From Fimbriimonadia bacterium (GTDB lineage: Bacteria > Armatimonadota > Fimbriimonadia > Fimbriimonadales > JABRVX01): a DNA stretch of 64,000 nucleotides. The position numbers and the translations under genes are program-made. This document shows positions 44,088-53,606 of the stretch, piece after piece. Where the stretch lies: NCBI GenBank assembly GCA_039961735.1, contig JABRVX010000012.1, forward strand, positions 62,001 through 126,000, read 5' to 3'. Below the pieces are notes generated by a model. It was not told the DNA's origin. It made no database searches and worked only from the letters and a program-made list of their open reading frames with translations. Numbering within the stretch: position 1 is the stretch's first letter; the number at the start of each line of letters is the position of its first letter.

Positions 44088-46604
44088 ATGCAACGCCTTC
44101 TACACATTGCGGCCTTGACGGCCCTGGTCATGACCGCCTTCGGGCAGGCCGTAAGCACGCAGACCCCTCGCGTCTACGCCATCAACTACAACCCTTGGCT
44201 CGAGGCCTTTAATCAGCGGCTCCACAGCAAGTGTGGATGGAACAACCCCGCTACGCTCAACAACTCGTACATCGCGGACATGCGTAACTCCAGCCACAAC
44301 ATACTCGACTATCGCCTCTCGGGCAGCGTGGACGTGGACGAGTTCCCGCTCAAGTCGGACGGCTTCCGGTACACCGACGAGAGCTACATCGCCTGCTGGC
44401 AGACATGGAGCGGCTGGCACACGCCCGACGGCGTAGACTACAAGATGATCGCGCGAAACTTCGATCTGGCTCGACGGGTGGACTTCGGCGAGATCGACGA
44501 GGTGTTCGTTCAGGGGGCGCCATATTTCGGCTATTGGGAATCGACCATGGCCGGCTACGGTGGCTACTGGTGCAACTCTGGACCACAGCAACGCATCGCT
44601 TCCGCACGTATCTTCGTGATGATGGGGTTCAACTTCGAGCGCGGTGTGGACTGCATGCTAGAGGACTATGGGCACCGCACCGAGTCCATCATGAGGGTCG
44701 TGTACGGAAGTTGGCAGCCCGTAAAGACTCATATGTGGAACCGCTTTACACTGTATGACAAGCAGCTCCCCGGGGAAGCGGGCTGCGGCAATGTGCACTA
44801 CGCACCTAACAGTCAGAGTGACTACGATTGGGGAAATCCGACCTACGTGTGGAGTTATTGCGACGACTTTCTCTACAACTACCCGAACCTCGTTGACCAG
44901 AAGAAATGGGTGAACTGCGCGGAATGGGGCGGCGGCGACATGCGATTGCACCACATTTGGTGGTTCAAGCATATCCCTCACGTAGAGGGAAGCCTAACCG
45001 AATACGGCATGACACGGCTGAACAATTGGTGGGAGTACCTTCAGAACTTCAACTCTTACACAGAGAGTGGAGGCAACCATGTGCCCGGTGGAACTCCTCC
45101 CTCTTCCCAACCCTATCCGAATCAACCCACATTTATATCGCGCCCCGGTGACGATTGGAGGCCACAGATCAACCGGAACGACCGCATCGTCTGGGCTGGG
45201 CATGACGGCATGGACACAGAGATCTTTTCCTCCAACGCCGATGGGACGGGCTTCGTACAGATCACCTCGAACAGTCAGGCGGACGAGATGCCTCAAATCA
45301 ACGATTCAGGCAAGATCGTCTGGCAATCTTTCGATGGTCGCGATTTCGAGATCTACACGGCGAACGCCGATGGCACGGATGTCCATCGTATCACCGACAA
45401 CGCAGTTCAGGACCTGCACCCCGCAATCAGTGATACCGGACGAATCGTGTGGGAGCAGTTCGACGGTACGGACTACGAGATCTACTCCGCAAACGCCGAC
45501 GGAAGTGACCTGGTTCGCATCACGAATCGCTCCGGCTCGGGAAGGCCATTAGACGACATGTGGCCACGGATAAACGCTAATAACCGCGTCGTGTGGATGG
45601 GGTTCGATGGCACCCGCTGGCAGATATACAGCGCCAACGCGGACGGCAGTGGGCTGGTCAACATAACCAATAACACCTATGACAGCGAATACCCGCAGAT
45701 CAGTGATGCCGGCAAGGTAGTGTGGCAGACCTGGAGGAGCGATAGCAACTGCGAGATCTACGCAGCCAATGCCTCGGGTGGGAACGTGACACGCCTCTCC
45801 AACAACTCCGTTCAGGACTGGTGGCCACAGGTGAACTCCGCGGGTACGGTCGTGTGGATGCAGATGGACGCCTCGAATCGATGGCAGATACGGCGTGGCT
45901 CGGTGGATAGCACCACCTCGACGGCTTTGACGAGCAGCACCACACACAACCAACACCCGAAGATTGACGACGACGGACGGATCGTGTGGCAGGGATACGA
46001 TGGGAGTAGGTGGCAGATCTATCAATACATGAACGGCGTGATCAGCAAGGTGTCGAATTACGACTATGACAACAAAGCACCCACTATCGCCACCGGCTCC
46101 TACATCGTTTGGCACGGTGAAAGGGGTGCGTCATCTGCCGGGCCTACCACCGACATTCATGCCGCAGCGCCGCCATTCCTCATCCACGGGAAGGTAACGC
46201 TCGGTCACTATGCCACTTCGCCTGCGGGAGTAGTCGTGCACTTCACGGTGCGTGAGGAGCAGGGTGGTGCACTGATTACCGAGCGGGACATCCCGCTGGA
46301 TGCACAAGGGAACTACGCGTTCTCGTGCCCATTCACTGGCAACGTGCGCGTTAGCGCAGAGGGCCTGCACTGGCTGCGTCAGTCGCACACGGCAACACTG
46401 GACGCAGCGGGGCTCGAGCTGGACTTCACACTGGTCAATGGCGACGCGCTGAAGGATGGAAGCATTGACACCGGCGACCTGAACCGCCTCTTCATAGAAT
46501 GGGCCATGAGCAGCGCAGCGGCGGACCTCGACGGTAGCGGTTGGGTGGACCTGGGTGACCTAAACATCGTCTTGGTGAACTTCGGCCTACAGTCCGATCC
46601 GTAG
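44088..46604 (+). CDS. Secreted TolB/WD40-like propeller with dockerin-like tail
   Basis: 838 aa with a signal peptide and AGGAG upstream. The N-terminal ~330 residues form an unrecognised Trp/Tyr-rich domain (YAINYNPWLEAFNQRLHSK). At least six ~45-residue repeats follow, of the pattern IVWxxFDGxDxEIYxANADG, then xxRITxN, typical of TolB/DPP-IV-like beta-propellers. The C-terminus has the beta-sandwich module (IHGKVTLGHYATSPAGVVVH) and dockerin-like loops (DGSIDTGDLNRLFIEW; DLDGSGWVDLGDLNIVLVNF). Extracellular; function unknown. Confidence 0.82.
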   Translation: MQRLLHIAALTALVMTAFGQAVSTQTPRVYAINYNPWLEAFNQRLHSKCGWNNPATLNNSYIADMRNSSHNILDYRLSGSVDVDEFPLKSDGFRYTDESYIACWQTWSGWHTPDGVDYKMIARNFDLARRVDFGEIDEVFVQGAPYFGYWESTMAGYGGYWCNSGPQQRIASARIFVMMGFNFERGVDCMLEDYGHRTESIMRVVYGSWQPVKTHMWNRFTLYDKQLPGEAGCGNVHYAPNSQSDYDWGNPTYVWSYCDDFLYNYPNLVDQKKWVNCAEWGGGDMRLHHIWWFKHIPHVEGSLTEYGMTRLNNWWEYLQNFNSYTESGGNHVPGGTPPSSQPYPNQPTFISRPGDDWRPQINRNDRIVWAGHDGMDTEIFSSNADGTGFVQITSNSQADEMPQINDSGKIVWQSFDGRDFEIYTANADGTDVHRITDNAVQDLHPAISDTGRIVWEQFDGTDYEIYSANADGSDLVRITNRSGSGRPLDDMWPRINANNRVVWMGFDGTRWQIYSANADGSGLVNITNNTYDSEYPQISDAGKVVWQTWRSDSNCEIYAANASGGNVTRLSNNSVQDWWPQVNSAGTVVWMQMDASNRWQIRRGSVDSTTSTALTSSTTHNQHPKIDDDGRIVWQGYDGSRWQIYQYMNGVISKVSNYDYDNKAPTIATGSYIVWHGERGASSAGPTTDIHAAAPPFLIHGKVTLGHYATSPAGVVVHFTVREEQGGALITERDIPLDAQGNYAFSCPFTGNVRVSAEGLHWLRQSHTATLDAAGLELDFTLVNGDALKDGSIDTGDLNRLFIEWAMSSAAADLDGSGWVDLGDLNIVLVNFGLQSDP

Positions 46605-46922
46605 CTTGCGCCGTCGTACGCGCCACGGCATGCAACCCGCACTGTTGCCGGTTCGCATCCCCCATGCCCAAACTCGGCGGGTAAGGAACGGGGGTGTATG
46701 ACAACTCGAATCGAATGGCGGGAAGCCCGTGAGGACAGCATCCCAACGACATCTTGTGTAAGCGAACGAGAACCCAGATGTTTTCAAAAGAATGAAAACT
46801 TCCCTCGCGTTCGGCAATGCTCCGCTGGTTTCCGGACTGCGCGAACCTGCTTGTGCCTTTGACAGCGACCGACTGCGATGCATTCAAAGCGAGCAGGCTC
46901 GCGCACTCCCAAACTGCGCTGC
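46605..46922. other. Intergenic region, nothing recognised
   Basis: 318 bp between convergent genes; short frames here lack SD and codon structure. Confidence 0.4.
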
Positions 46923-47471
46923 CTATCGCTCGAACGGCGGTGGCTCCGGAGGGAACCAGGGGCTGATGCTGCCCAGCAGGTCTAGGTTGTAGAAGGTCAA
47001 GACGTAGCGCGACGGCTTTGGCGGGTCGGACGGGCCGAAGGGAGGACGGTCCTGAGGCCCCATCATCGGCGGCTCGTCGGGCTCGTCGCCCGGTTCGCCC
47101 GGACCCACCTCGATGCCCGGCTCACCGGGAATCGCCACGTCCATCGCACCCATCATGCCGCGCATCAGGTCCGGTGGCAGAACGTACGCCACGAGATATG
47201 TCTTCTCTCCGATGCGGACCGTGTCTCCTTTCGTGTAAGCGGGCGGGAATGCCGGCCCACCCATACCCCCTGCAACTCCAACGAACATCGCCATCAGAGC
47301 CGACATTCCGCTGCCTGCCTCGATCTGCACCGGCATGTAGTCGGCTTCTCCCTGTTCCGCCGTGATGAACTTGGGGTACTTCGAACCCGAGAGCAGCTCA
47401 CGGATGGTGCCTTCCTGCGCCTGAACCGCCGCGCAGGCAGTTGATAACAGCAACGTTGTCCACAATCTCAT
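46923..47471 (-). CDS. Small exported Pro/Gly-rich protein
   Basis: 182 aa from ATG 47471 (GGAGG 8 nt upstream). Signal peptide LWTTLLLSTACAAVQAQ. The mature domain of ~90 residues (FITAEQGEADYMPVQIEAGS, TVRIGEKTYLVAYVLPPDLM) is followed by a Pro/Glu/Gly-rich low-complexity segment (GEPGIEVGPGEPGDEPDEPP) and the end YNLDLLGSISPWF. No family recognised. Confidence 0.7.
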   Translation of the reverse strand: MRLWTTLLLSTACAAVQAQEGTIRELLSGSKYPKFITAEQGEADYMPVQIEAGSGMSALMAMFVGVAGGMGGPAFPPAYTKGDTVRIGEKTYLVAYVLPPDLMRGMMGAMDVAIPGEPGIEVGPGEPGDEPDEPPMMGPQDRPPFGPSDPPKPSRYVLTFYNLDLLGSISPWFPPEPPPFER

Positions 47472-47567
47472 CCCTATGACCTCCAATTCACTCCCCGGCA
47501 CGTGATGCCAGTAGTGCTAAAGTATTCGGCGCGACAGGACACGCCTCCCTGACCTATCCAGAAGTGA

Positions 47568-47598
47568 GTTCGCGCCCCGGCAATGCCGGGGCGCGAAC
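47568..47598 (-). terminator. Terminator hairpin
   Basis: Perfect 13-bp stem GTTCGCGCCCCGG / CCGGGGCGCGAAC with a 5-nt loop, downstream of the minus-strand gene that ends at 47629. Confidence 0.75.
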
Positions 47599-47628
47599 AG
47601 CGAGACCCAATCAGCGTCGAACTGCGGC

Positions 47629-48828
47629 TTACGGGGTGTCGCCCGTTTTGCCGAAGTTGATCAAGATGCTGTTCAGGTCGGAGATGTTGACAGCATTGTC
47701 GCCGTTTGCGTCACCGCGAACCAGCGGGAAGGTGACGGCGGCGCTGAAGGAGACGGGATCGGGGGTCACCGTAAGCTTCTTGCCGAGGAAGCCGTTGAAC
47801 GGCATGACTGTGACCTCATAGGGGCCGCTGCTCATGAACGGCAGCATGAACCACCGGTTCACCTGTCCTGTGCCGTCCTCACCGTAGACGGTAACCACAT
47901 CATAGTAGATAGGCTTGTTGGGGTCGTTCGGATCCGCTACAGCCACCCACAGTTTGTTCATGGCTCCAGTCAGTACTGGGCCGATCGAGCCATACTCACC
48001 GCCCAGCTCACACACAAGCGCATAGCGGCCGCGAAACTCATATGCCACGTTTGCCAACGGATATGGGTTGAACCAAGCGCACCCTCCCGTCCCTGGGTTG
48101 TACCAGCGGTTCTGGCTGTCGGAGCCCGAGCTCTGGTACGGATAGTTGGAGAACTGGAAGACCGAGTGCACGCCGAGCGGCACGCCGACCACGTCGCCAG
48201 CCGCAAGGATCGGTCCTGTCGTTCCGCCTGCACCGAAGGTCTGGTTGTAGTACCGGTGCTCGACCCATACGTGCCCGGGGGCGATGAACGAGCTGGCTCC
48301 GAGGGTGATCTGGACGATCCACGAGTAGGTGCTGTCCTGCGGGAGCCCGGTTACAGTAACGAACCCGATGGCCAAGCCGGCAACCCCGCGGCAGCCACCC
48401 TCGATGATCTCGGCACGATCATCGTTGGAGCCGATGCCGCCGGGGGCCGTACCATCGAAGAAGGTGAAGTCAACGTCCACAGTATCGGATGGGCCTGCAC
48501 CACTGTTGTCGAAGTACCAAATTGCCATCTCGGTGACATAGGCCGGTGCGGGAAAACCGATGCCGTCCTGTCGGCTGGGTCCCGCGGTGCTGAAGTAGCC
48601 ACTGCTCTTCATCACGCTGTAAAGGGGTAGCTGGGGAGCAGCCTGCATGTTGACACCGGGCGCCGACACAACGCGACCGATCCCGTCTGCCCCTACCTCG
48701 GCATAGACGACCCGTGGCTGCACGCCTTCAGGTATGCGCTGGGCGACGTCCCACTCCTGGGCCGGTGCGACTGTGAAGGCCGAGCCCAGAGCGATCAGGG
48801 CTAAGGCTCTCATGGTCTTGATGTCCAT
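47629..48828 (-). CDS. Secreted protein with a single dockerin-like repeat
   Basis: 399 aa from ATG 48828 (AAAGG directly adjacent); ATG 48813 is a good alternative that gives the signal peptide MRALALIALGSAFTVAPAQ. The beta-rich body includes VDVDFTFFDGTAPGGIGSND and TYSWIVQITLGASSFIAPGH. The C-terminus has only one dockerin-like loop (GDANGDNAVNISDLNSILIN) and lacks the usual second half. Surface or extracellular; function unknown. A 9-bp hairpin sits in its 5' leader. Confidence 0.78.
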   Translation of the reverse strand: MDIKTMRALALIALGSAFTVAPAQEWDVAQRIPEGVQPRVVYAEVGADGIGRVVSAPGVNMQAAPQLPLYSVMKSSGYFSTAGPSRQDGIGFPAPAYVTEMAIWYFDNSGAGPSDTVDVDFTFFDGTAPGGIGSNDDRAEIIEGGCRGVAGLAIGFVTVTGLPQDSTYSWIVQITLGASSFIAPGHVWVEHRYYNQTFGAGGTTGPILAAGDVVGVPLGVHSVFQFSNYPYQSSGSDSQNRWYNPGTGGCAWFNPYPLANVAYEFRGRYALVCELGGEYGSIGPVLTGAMNKLWVAVADPNDPNKPIYYDVVTVYGEDGTGQVNRWFMLPFMSSGPYEVTVMPFNGFLGKKLTVTPDPVSFSAAVTFPLVRGDANGDNAVNISDLNSILINFGKTGDTP

Positions 48829-48844
48829 CCTTTCGTCTCGATTT

Positions 48845-48865
48845 GCGGCCTTCGGGGAAGGCCGC
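48845..48865 (-). promoter_or_regulatory. Perfect 9-bp hairpin in the 5' leader
   Basis: GCGGCCTTC / GAAGGCCGC with a 3-nt loop, 17 nt upstream of the start at 48828; a possible attenuator or RNA-stability element. Confidence 0.4.
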
Positions 48866-48935
48866 CTGCCGACATTCTATCAAGGGTTTGGCCCATTGTC
48901 CAGGAACGGCGCAATCTGTGGCGAAACTGCCCTAG

Positions 48936-49472
48936 ATGAAGCTATCCGCTGGACAATGCGAAGTCAGGCTGACCGGAGTAGTCCTGGACAACGGCCTCAC
49001 CCTGGACGAAGTCGTAGTCGAGACCGGCGACGTGAGTTATGAGGCCGACCGCCTAACCTTCGTGCTGCCTGGCCGAGCCACGATCTCGGCGCGCATGTCA
49101 GCCGAGTCCATCGTGAGTTTCGTGGTAGAGAACTCGCCTGATGCCGTGCAGGACCTGCAGGTAGTGTTGCAGGACGGAACGGTCAAAGTCTCGGCGAGGA
49201 TGCAGGGGCTGCTGCCGCTGGGGGTCGAGGCGGTCGGCAGCCTGGAAGTCGTGCAAGGGACGCAGATCGCGTTTCACCCAAGCTCCGTGCGAGTGGCCGG
49301 CATGGGCGCGCCGGACGCGCTCGTCGAGCGAGTGTTGGAGAGCGTGAACCCGCTGCTCGACGTGTCGGCACTGCCCTTCCCCGTTCAGCTGCAGCGCGTG
49401 GAAGTGACGCCACGTGAGGTGCGTGTGCAGGCGTCCGGTGGGCCGATTCGGATTTCAAGAAGCGCTACTTGA
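48936..49472 (+). CDS. DUF2993/LmeA-like protein
   Basis: 178 aa starting MKLSAGQCEVRLTGVVLDNG. Tandem amphipathic strands (LTLDEVVVETGDVSYEADRL, VKVSARMQGLLPLGVEAVGS) and the end LQRVEVTPREVRVQASG follow the DUF2993 (LmeA) pattern of lipid-binding TULIP-like proteins. No signal peptide is visible in this frame, so it may be cytoplasmic or the start may lie elsewhere. The 3' end overlaps the small minus-strand gene by 8 bp. Confidence 0.65.
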   Translation: MKLSAGQCEVRLTGVVLDNGLTLDEVVVETGDVSYEADRLTFVLPGRATISARMSAESIVSFVVENSPDAVQDLQVVLQDGTVKVSARMQGLLPLGVEAVGSLEVVQGTQIAFHPSSVRVAGMGAPDALVERVLESVNPLLDVSALPFPVQLQRVEVTPREVRVQASGGPIRISRSAT

Positions 49473-49668
49473 TCTCCTCGACCCAGTCCACCTTGGTCGC
49501 GGGCTCTGCGCTAGAGTAATCCCAGTTGTCGCAATCGAGTCGACGGCAGTAGAGCATCCGTTGCTCCCGGCCGTCCGGGGTCTCGACGTTCGCCATATGT
49601 GCGAACCGGCACTCCAGGCAGATCTCTGGCTGGAGTAGCTTCACAATCCTAAGTTCCCGGTTTCCCAT
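49465..49668 (-). CDS. Small Cys-rich putative metal-binding protein
   Basis: 67 aa from ATG 49668. The Cys pattern ICLECRFAHMAN ... YCRRLDCDNWD (CX2C plus CX4C) suggests a zinc or iron-sulfur site. It is short but has convincing amino-acid composition and its own reading direction, convergent with the DUF2993 gene. Function unknown; the alternative start at 49680 adds four residues. Confidence 0.6.
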   Translation of the reverse strand: MGNRELRIVKLLQPEICLECRFAHMANVETPDGREQRMLYCRRLDCDNWDYSSAEPATKVDWVEEIK

Positions 49669-49868
49669 CCCCCGAACCACCTTCCGCAGGAATTGTCGGA
49701 TGGTTCATTCCGCCTCTTGCGTCTAGAACGGACTCGCCGGTTTGACGGGTCTTTGGCCGTGGGTTCGGCACGATTACGGTGGCGAGACGTCTAAGTCGGT
49801 AAGGAAACGGGGCTCTTCCGCCAGAATTTGCGGGCGGGTCTGGGTATTCTCACGGACGGAGGCTAGCT

Positions 49869-51566
49869 GTGACCGGTGGCGGAGTGATGCGCGCCACTCT
49901 AGCGACAACACTGGTTCTGACGCTTTCGGTCGCCACTCTTGCACAAACCGAGCGGGTGTCGGAGTTGCTCGTAGGAGAGGCGGGCATTGCCATGCCGAAG
50001 CTGCAGTGGCAAGGCATCGTGGCAGGAAGCGAACGCGTGCGACGGGGAGGGCTCCTACTGGTCGCGGGCCGCGATTACTTCGTCAATCCGGACCTCGGTT
50101 ACATTCGCTTCGAACCCCCGTTGGCCCCCGGCGAGTCCGCTCTGATCGAGTACGAGATCGCCAAGGGTCGGTCTTCGCGCCAATCCGGCCGCACGCTCGT
50201 GCCCCTCGAAACCGACTTCTTAGCCACCAGCACTGCGAGACTGGGACTCGTTGCGCAGATGAGAGACGACCTCACGGGCTTTCTGGGACTGCGGGGCTCG
50301 TATCGCACGAGAGGCGGGTGGCAATGGACCTCCGGCTACTATTTCTCCGAGCGTGACCTCTCTGCTCCAGGATCGAGTTTCGTGCAGATGGATGTGGCTG
50401 GTGGGCTGCTCGGGGGCTCGCTCAAGGCTTCCTACCTCTCAGCGGGCGACCAGTTCGCCGGAGCCAAGGCGATGGGAGCCAAGGCCGGGACGGACGTGCT
50501 ATCCGCCGATTGGCGGGCCAGAGGCGACCGCGGATCCGCCTACGCGACATTCCGGGAAGAAGAGACGACCACGGGGATTCAGCGGTCAGCCTACGGCGCA
50601 GGATTCGACGTCATGCTCGATCCGGAGCTCTCGTTCGCGGCCTCGCGCGGAGTGACCAGCGATGGCGGACGCACTCGAACACAAGACCGGCTCGGGCTAA
50701 CCTACACGCCCTACCAGCCGATTACGTTCGGGGTGGACTGGCTCGGCGAGATGGGCACGGGCGGCAAGACGAGAGTACGGTTCGAAGCTACCGACCCAGT
50801 CGCTTCCCTCGCTGCTTCGCACACGGCTCCGGACCGTGGCGGGACGGGCGAAACGTCGGTCTCCGGCCAGGCTCGTGTCAGCCGCTCGGTACGGCTAGAG
50901 GCCTCGGCGATTACCGAGGGGGAAGTAACCGCTGCGGACACGAAGCTCTGGTGGCAACCCGTGTCTCGAATCGGGCTGGCGGGCACCTACTTCGCCGGAA
51001 GCGGCACCCCATTCGACGAAGCTGCGGGCGTGGAGCTGAAGTGGTCGCCGTTGCTTCCGGTCGAGTTCAGTGGCATGGGCAGGCGACGCGAGTCCCCCGA
51101 CGGCGGAGAGCCTATCGACACACTCGTCATGCGGGTCACTTCGCAGCCCGTTCGGCCACTGGCGCTTCGGGCCGAGTACGCGGACCGACCAGAAGACAAG
51201 ATGGGTATGCCGGAGGAGGTGCGCCGACGGGCCGCTGGGGCCGACTTGACCTTAGGCTCACTGGTGCTTGGCGGTACGTACGCGGAGAGCGCACCGCTCA
51301 GCGGCTCTACCGAACGCCGGAAGCTCGAACTGCAAAGCGGTGTCTTCTTCAATCGCTCGACATCGTTCCGGCTGCTCTACGCAGAAGAGGGGCTATTTGC
51401 CGACTCGCTTACAGGGTATCGGTCCTACGGCCTCGGCTTTCACAGTGCGCGTGGCTCGTTCCATATTTCGCTGGAGGGACGGATGAAAGACTACTACGAC
51501 CATGGCTCGCTCATGAGGGATCGTAGGGAGTATGAAGCGAAAGCCAGCCTCGGAATGCGCTTCTAG
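49869..51566 (+). CDS. Outer-membrane beta-barrel-like exported protein
   Basis: 565 aa from GTG 49869 (GGAGG at 49858-49862), with a signal peptide ending ATLAQ. A short N-terminal domain (VAGSERVRRGGLLLVAGRDY, GYIRFEPPLAPGESALIEYE) is followed by about 400 residues of alternating beta strands (RVRFEATDPVASLAASHTAP, GIAGTYFAGSG-type turns, SFRLLYAEEGLFADSLTGYR). The C-terminus ends YEAKASLGMRF, with the terminal Phe typical of BAM substrates. Transport or structural role unknown. Confidence 0.72.
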   Translation: MTGGGVMRATLATTLVLTLSVATLAQTERVSELLVGEAGIAMPKLQWQGIVAGSERVRRGGLLLVAGRDYFVNPDLGYIRFEPPLAPGESALIEYEIAKGRSSRQSGRTLVPLETDFLATSTARLGLVAQMRDDLTGFLGLRGSYRTRGGWQWTSGYYFSERDLSAPGSSFVQMDVAGGLLGGSLKASYLSAGDQFAGAKAMGAKAGTDVLSADWRARGDRGSAYATFREEETTTGIQRSAYGAGFDVMLDPELSFAASRGVTSDGGRTRTQDRLGLTYTPYQPITFGVDWLGEMGTGGKTRVRFEATDPVASLAASHTAPDRGGTGETSVSGQARVSRSVRLEASAITEGEVTAADTKLWWQPVSRIGLAGTYFAGSGTPFDEAAGVELKWSPLLPVEFSGMGRRRESPDGGEPIDTLVMRVTSQPVRPLALRAEYADRPEDKMGMPEEVRRRAAGADLTLGSLVLGGTYAESAPLSGSTERRKLELQSGVFFNRSTSFRLLYAEEGLFADSLTGYRSYGLGFHSARGSFHISLEGRMKDYYDHGSLMRDRREYEAKASLGMRF

Positions 51567-51628
51567 GGAGCAATCCGACCGCTCTGTGTGTCCTATGTTC
51601 TCGGTTCTCCTGTAATCGTTACTTTGCA

Positions 51629-51648
51629 GCCCTCGATGTTGCGAGGGC
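51629..51648 (+). terminator. Short hairpin, possible terminator
   Basis: 7-bp stem GCCCTCG / CGAGGGC with a 6-nt loop between the barrel gene and the next gene; no T-tract. Confidence 0.4.
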
Positions 51649-51669
51649 CCATTACGCAAGGAGGAAGCG

Positions 51670-52521
51670 ATGCGCAAAGTGTTTCGAAGCCGCGGGTTCT
51701 CGCGCACGATGCTTGCCATCGGCCTCGTGCTGCTGCTCGGTACCGCAGTCTGCTGGACCAAGGTGTACTTCGACAACCGTGAGCTGTACCGCTTCTCCCA
51801 GCAGTTCTTTCGCCCGGGGATGGACACGGAGGAGTCGCTGAAAGAACTGCTGCACTACGTCGCGGTAGAGTGCAAGCACCCTGTAGATCCAGCGAAAGCT
51901 CACTGGGTGGCCAAGCTGGAGGAACGGCTGCCGCTCAAACTCTCTCCCGTGACGGTCCTGCGCGAAGGTTATGCGTTTCCTGGCACGGAACGCTTCGGTG
52001 AGTGCGGGAGCATGAGCGAACTGATCGGTGCGATCGCGCGGATTCGCGGGATGCCTGTGCGTATGGTGTTGTTGGACGATGCAGCCGCGGGCGGAGAACA
52101 CAAGATGGTATCCGTCTGGCATGATGGCGGTTACCGCCTGTTGGACCCTGCTTTCGATCACTACTGGGTGAACGAGGAGGGACGGATCGCCACCATCGAG
52201 GAGGTCCGTGACAACCCTGAGATCTTCGCGCAGGTGTTCCAGAAGCACGAGCACTACCCATACCGCCTCGACAAGCCGCAGTACTTCCGATGGAGTCGGC
52301 TCGGGCCCATGGAGGGCTTCGCCCGTTCGGTGGTTGGACTGTTCGTGGGGGCCAAGGGGGTCGAGGAGATGGACACGCCGGCGTTCATCGACCGACCGTG
52401 GCTAGGCTACGGATGGGCGTGTCTGTTCATGGCAGTGCCGCCGCTGTTCCTCGGGTGGCTAACCCGTCCTCGCAGGGCCACAAAGCATCCCGAGAGTACG
52501 GACCAGGTGCAGGCTGCCTAG
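51670..52521 (+). CDS. Membrane-tethered transglutaminase-like protein
   Basis: 283 aa with AGGAGG before ATG 51670. TM1 is near the N-terminus (TMLAIGLVLLLGTAVCW) and TM2 near the C-terminus (YGWACLFMAVPPLFLGWL). Between them is a transglutaminase/papain-like core: the Cys in GECGSMSELIGAIARIRG, the His in GEHKMVSVWHDG, and the Asp in YRLLDPAFDHYW, matching the Cys-His-Asp triad order. It could be a periplasmic protease or cross-linking enzyme. Substrate unknown. Confidence 0.75.
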   Translation: MRKVFRSRGFSRTMLAIGLVLLLGTAVCWTKVYFDNRELYRFSQQFFRPGMDTEESLKELLHYVAVECKHPVDPAKAHWVAKLEERLPLKLSPVTVLREGYAFPGTERFGECGSMSELIGAIARIRGMPVRMVLLDDAAAGGEHKMVSVWHDGGYRLLDPAFDHYWVNEEGRIATIEEVRDNPEIFAQVFQKHEHYPYRLDKPQYFRWSRLGPMEGFARSVVGLFVGAKGVEEMDTPAFIDRPWLGYGWACLFMAVPPLFLGWLTRPRRATKHPESTDQVQAA

Positions 52522-53606
52522 TCGCCGATCTGACCGAGGCCGAGAAGGGCGATGCTGAGATCCGGCAGATCCACGATTCCCGAGCCGTCTAGGTCTTCCC
52601 TCACCTGTCCCGTCAGCGCGAACTTCACCAGAACAGCGTTGATGTCGCTGATAGTGATCGTGTTGTCCCCGTCCGAGTCACCATTGGAGAGAACGAAGTC
52701 GGCCTGCGCGGGTGACAAAGGTGCAAGCTGCAGTGGTTGAGAGAGAGCGCTCAGCCAGTGCGAGGCTTTCAGGCGCAGACGATACTCACCGGACAGCGGG
52801 AAGCTCAGTTCGTAGCTGCCATTCGGCCCCAGTGTGGTCCATCCAGAAGATACGACTTGTTGATCGTCGAGCAACCAGTATTCGACATCTACCCCTTCTG
52901 CAGGCTGCAGCCAATTTGATAACGTGACCGACCCACCAACGCGAGAGAACGCCGGAAGGACCACCAGGTAATTGTCCGTCACGTCCACCGTGATTGGTTG
53001 GTAGTCCATCATCCGGGTGGAGAGGCCGGCGGGCGTCTCTCTGCCGTCGAAAAGCCAGTGCAGATCTTGACCTATGCCTTCCGGCTGGACGGTGAAGGTG
53101 AAGAGCGTACGGTTGAAGCTCCAGGACGACGATGCGCTCCCGTTCGCGCCGACCACGAAGTAGAGACCTCGCTCGGCCACGAAGGGTTTGGTGGTGTCGC
53201 CGGGGTCTATGCCGTTATCGTGCATGGGCCCGTAGTCGGGTTGCCAAAATACCTTTAGCGGAAAGTGCCCGCTCGGCGAGAACCCGGCGTTCGCCTGATT
53301 GGCAAAGGTGTTCGCCTCGGCGTCGCTAATAATGCCGATACCGTCCAGCGAGAGCGTGGCCTGCAGAATCGTCCATCGCTCGATATCAGGGTCGTCCGTC
53401 CAGTACGCAAAGCGGATGGACACTTGGTCGCCTGGCTCTGCTGGGAGGGCACCCGGCCCTTCGAGACCCTTGGTCTCGTTGCGGAACCACAGGCGCGCAA
53501 CATAGTCGGCCGCGACGGGTAGGGCCGATAGGAACAAGCAGCCTACACCGATGAGCAGATACCAGGTCCGAGCCGCTGGGGGCCTAGCGCCTCGAGCCGA
53601 TAACAC
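52518..53606 (-). CDS. Secreted protein with dockerin-like tail
   Basis: 362 aa from GTG 53606, giving the signal peptide ARTWYLLIGVGCLFLSALPV before AADYV; the frame is open upstream to 53861 but that part has no SD. The N-terminal beta domain (VSIRFAYWTDDPDIERWTIL) precedes the beta-sandwich module (GGSVTLSNWLQPAEGVDVEY) and dockerin-like loops (NGDSDGDNTITISDINAVLV; DLDGSGIVDLPDLSIALLGL). The 3' end overlaps the transglutaminase-like gene by 4 bp. Confidence 0.78.
   Translation of the reverse strand: MLSARGARPPAARTWYLLIGVGCLFLSALPVAADYVARLWFRNETKGLEGPGALPAEPGDQVSIRFAYWTDDPDIERWTILQATLSLDGIGIISDAEANTFANQANAGFSPSGHFPLKVFWQPDYGPMHDNGIDPGDTTKPFVAERGLYFVVGANGSASSSWSFNRTLFTFTVQPEGIGQDLHWLFDGRETPAGLSTRMMDYQPITVDVTDNYLVVLPAFSRVGGSVTLSNWLQPAEGVDVEYWLLDDQQVVSSGWTTLGPNGSYELSFPLSGEYRLRLKASHWLSALSQPLQLAPLSPAQADFVLSNGDSDGDNTITISDINAVLVKFALTGQVREDLDGSGIVDLPDLSIALLGLGQIGD

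Noticed and set aside
29170-53606. Cellulosome
   Set aside because: Dockerin-like tails are present but no scaffoldin with several cohesins and no cellulases are seen; only one tentative cohesin-like domain.
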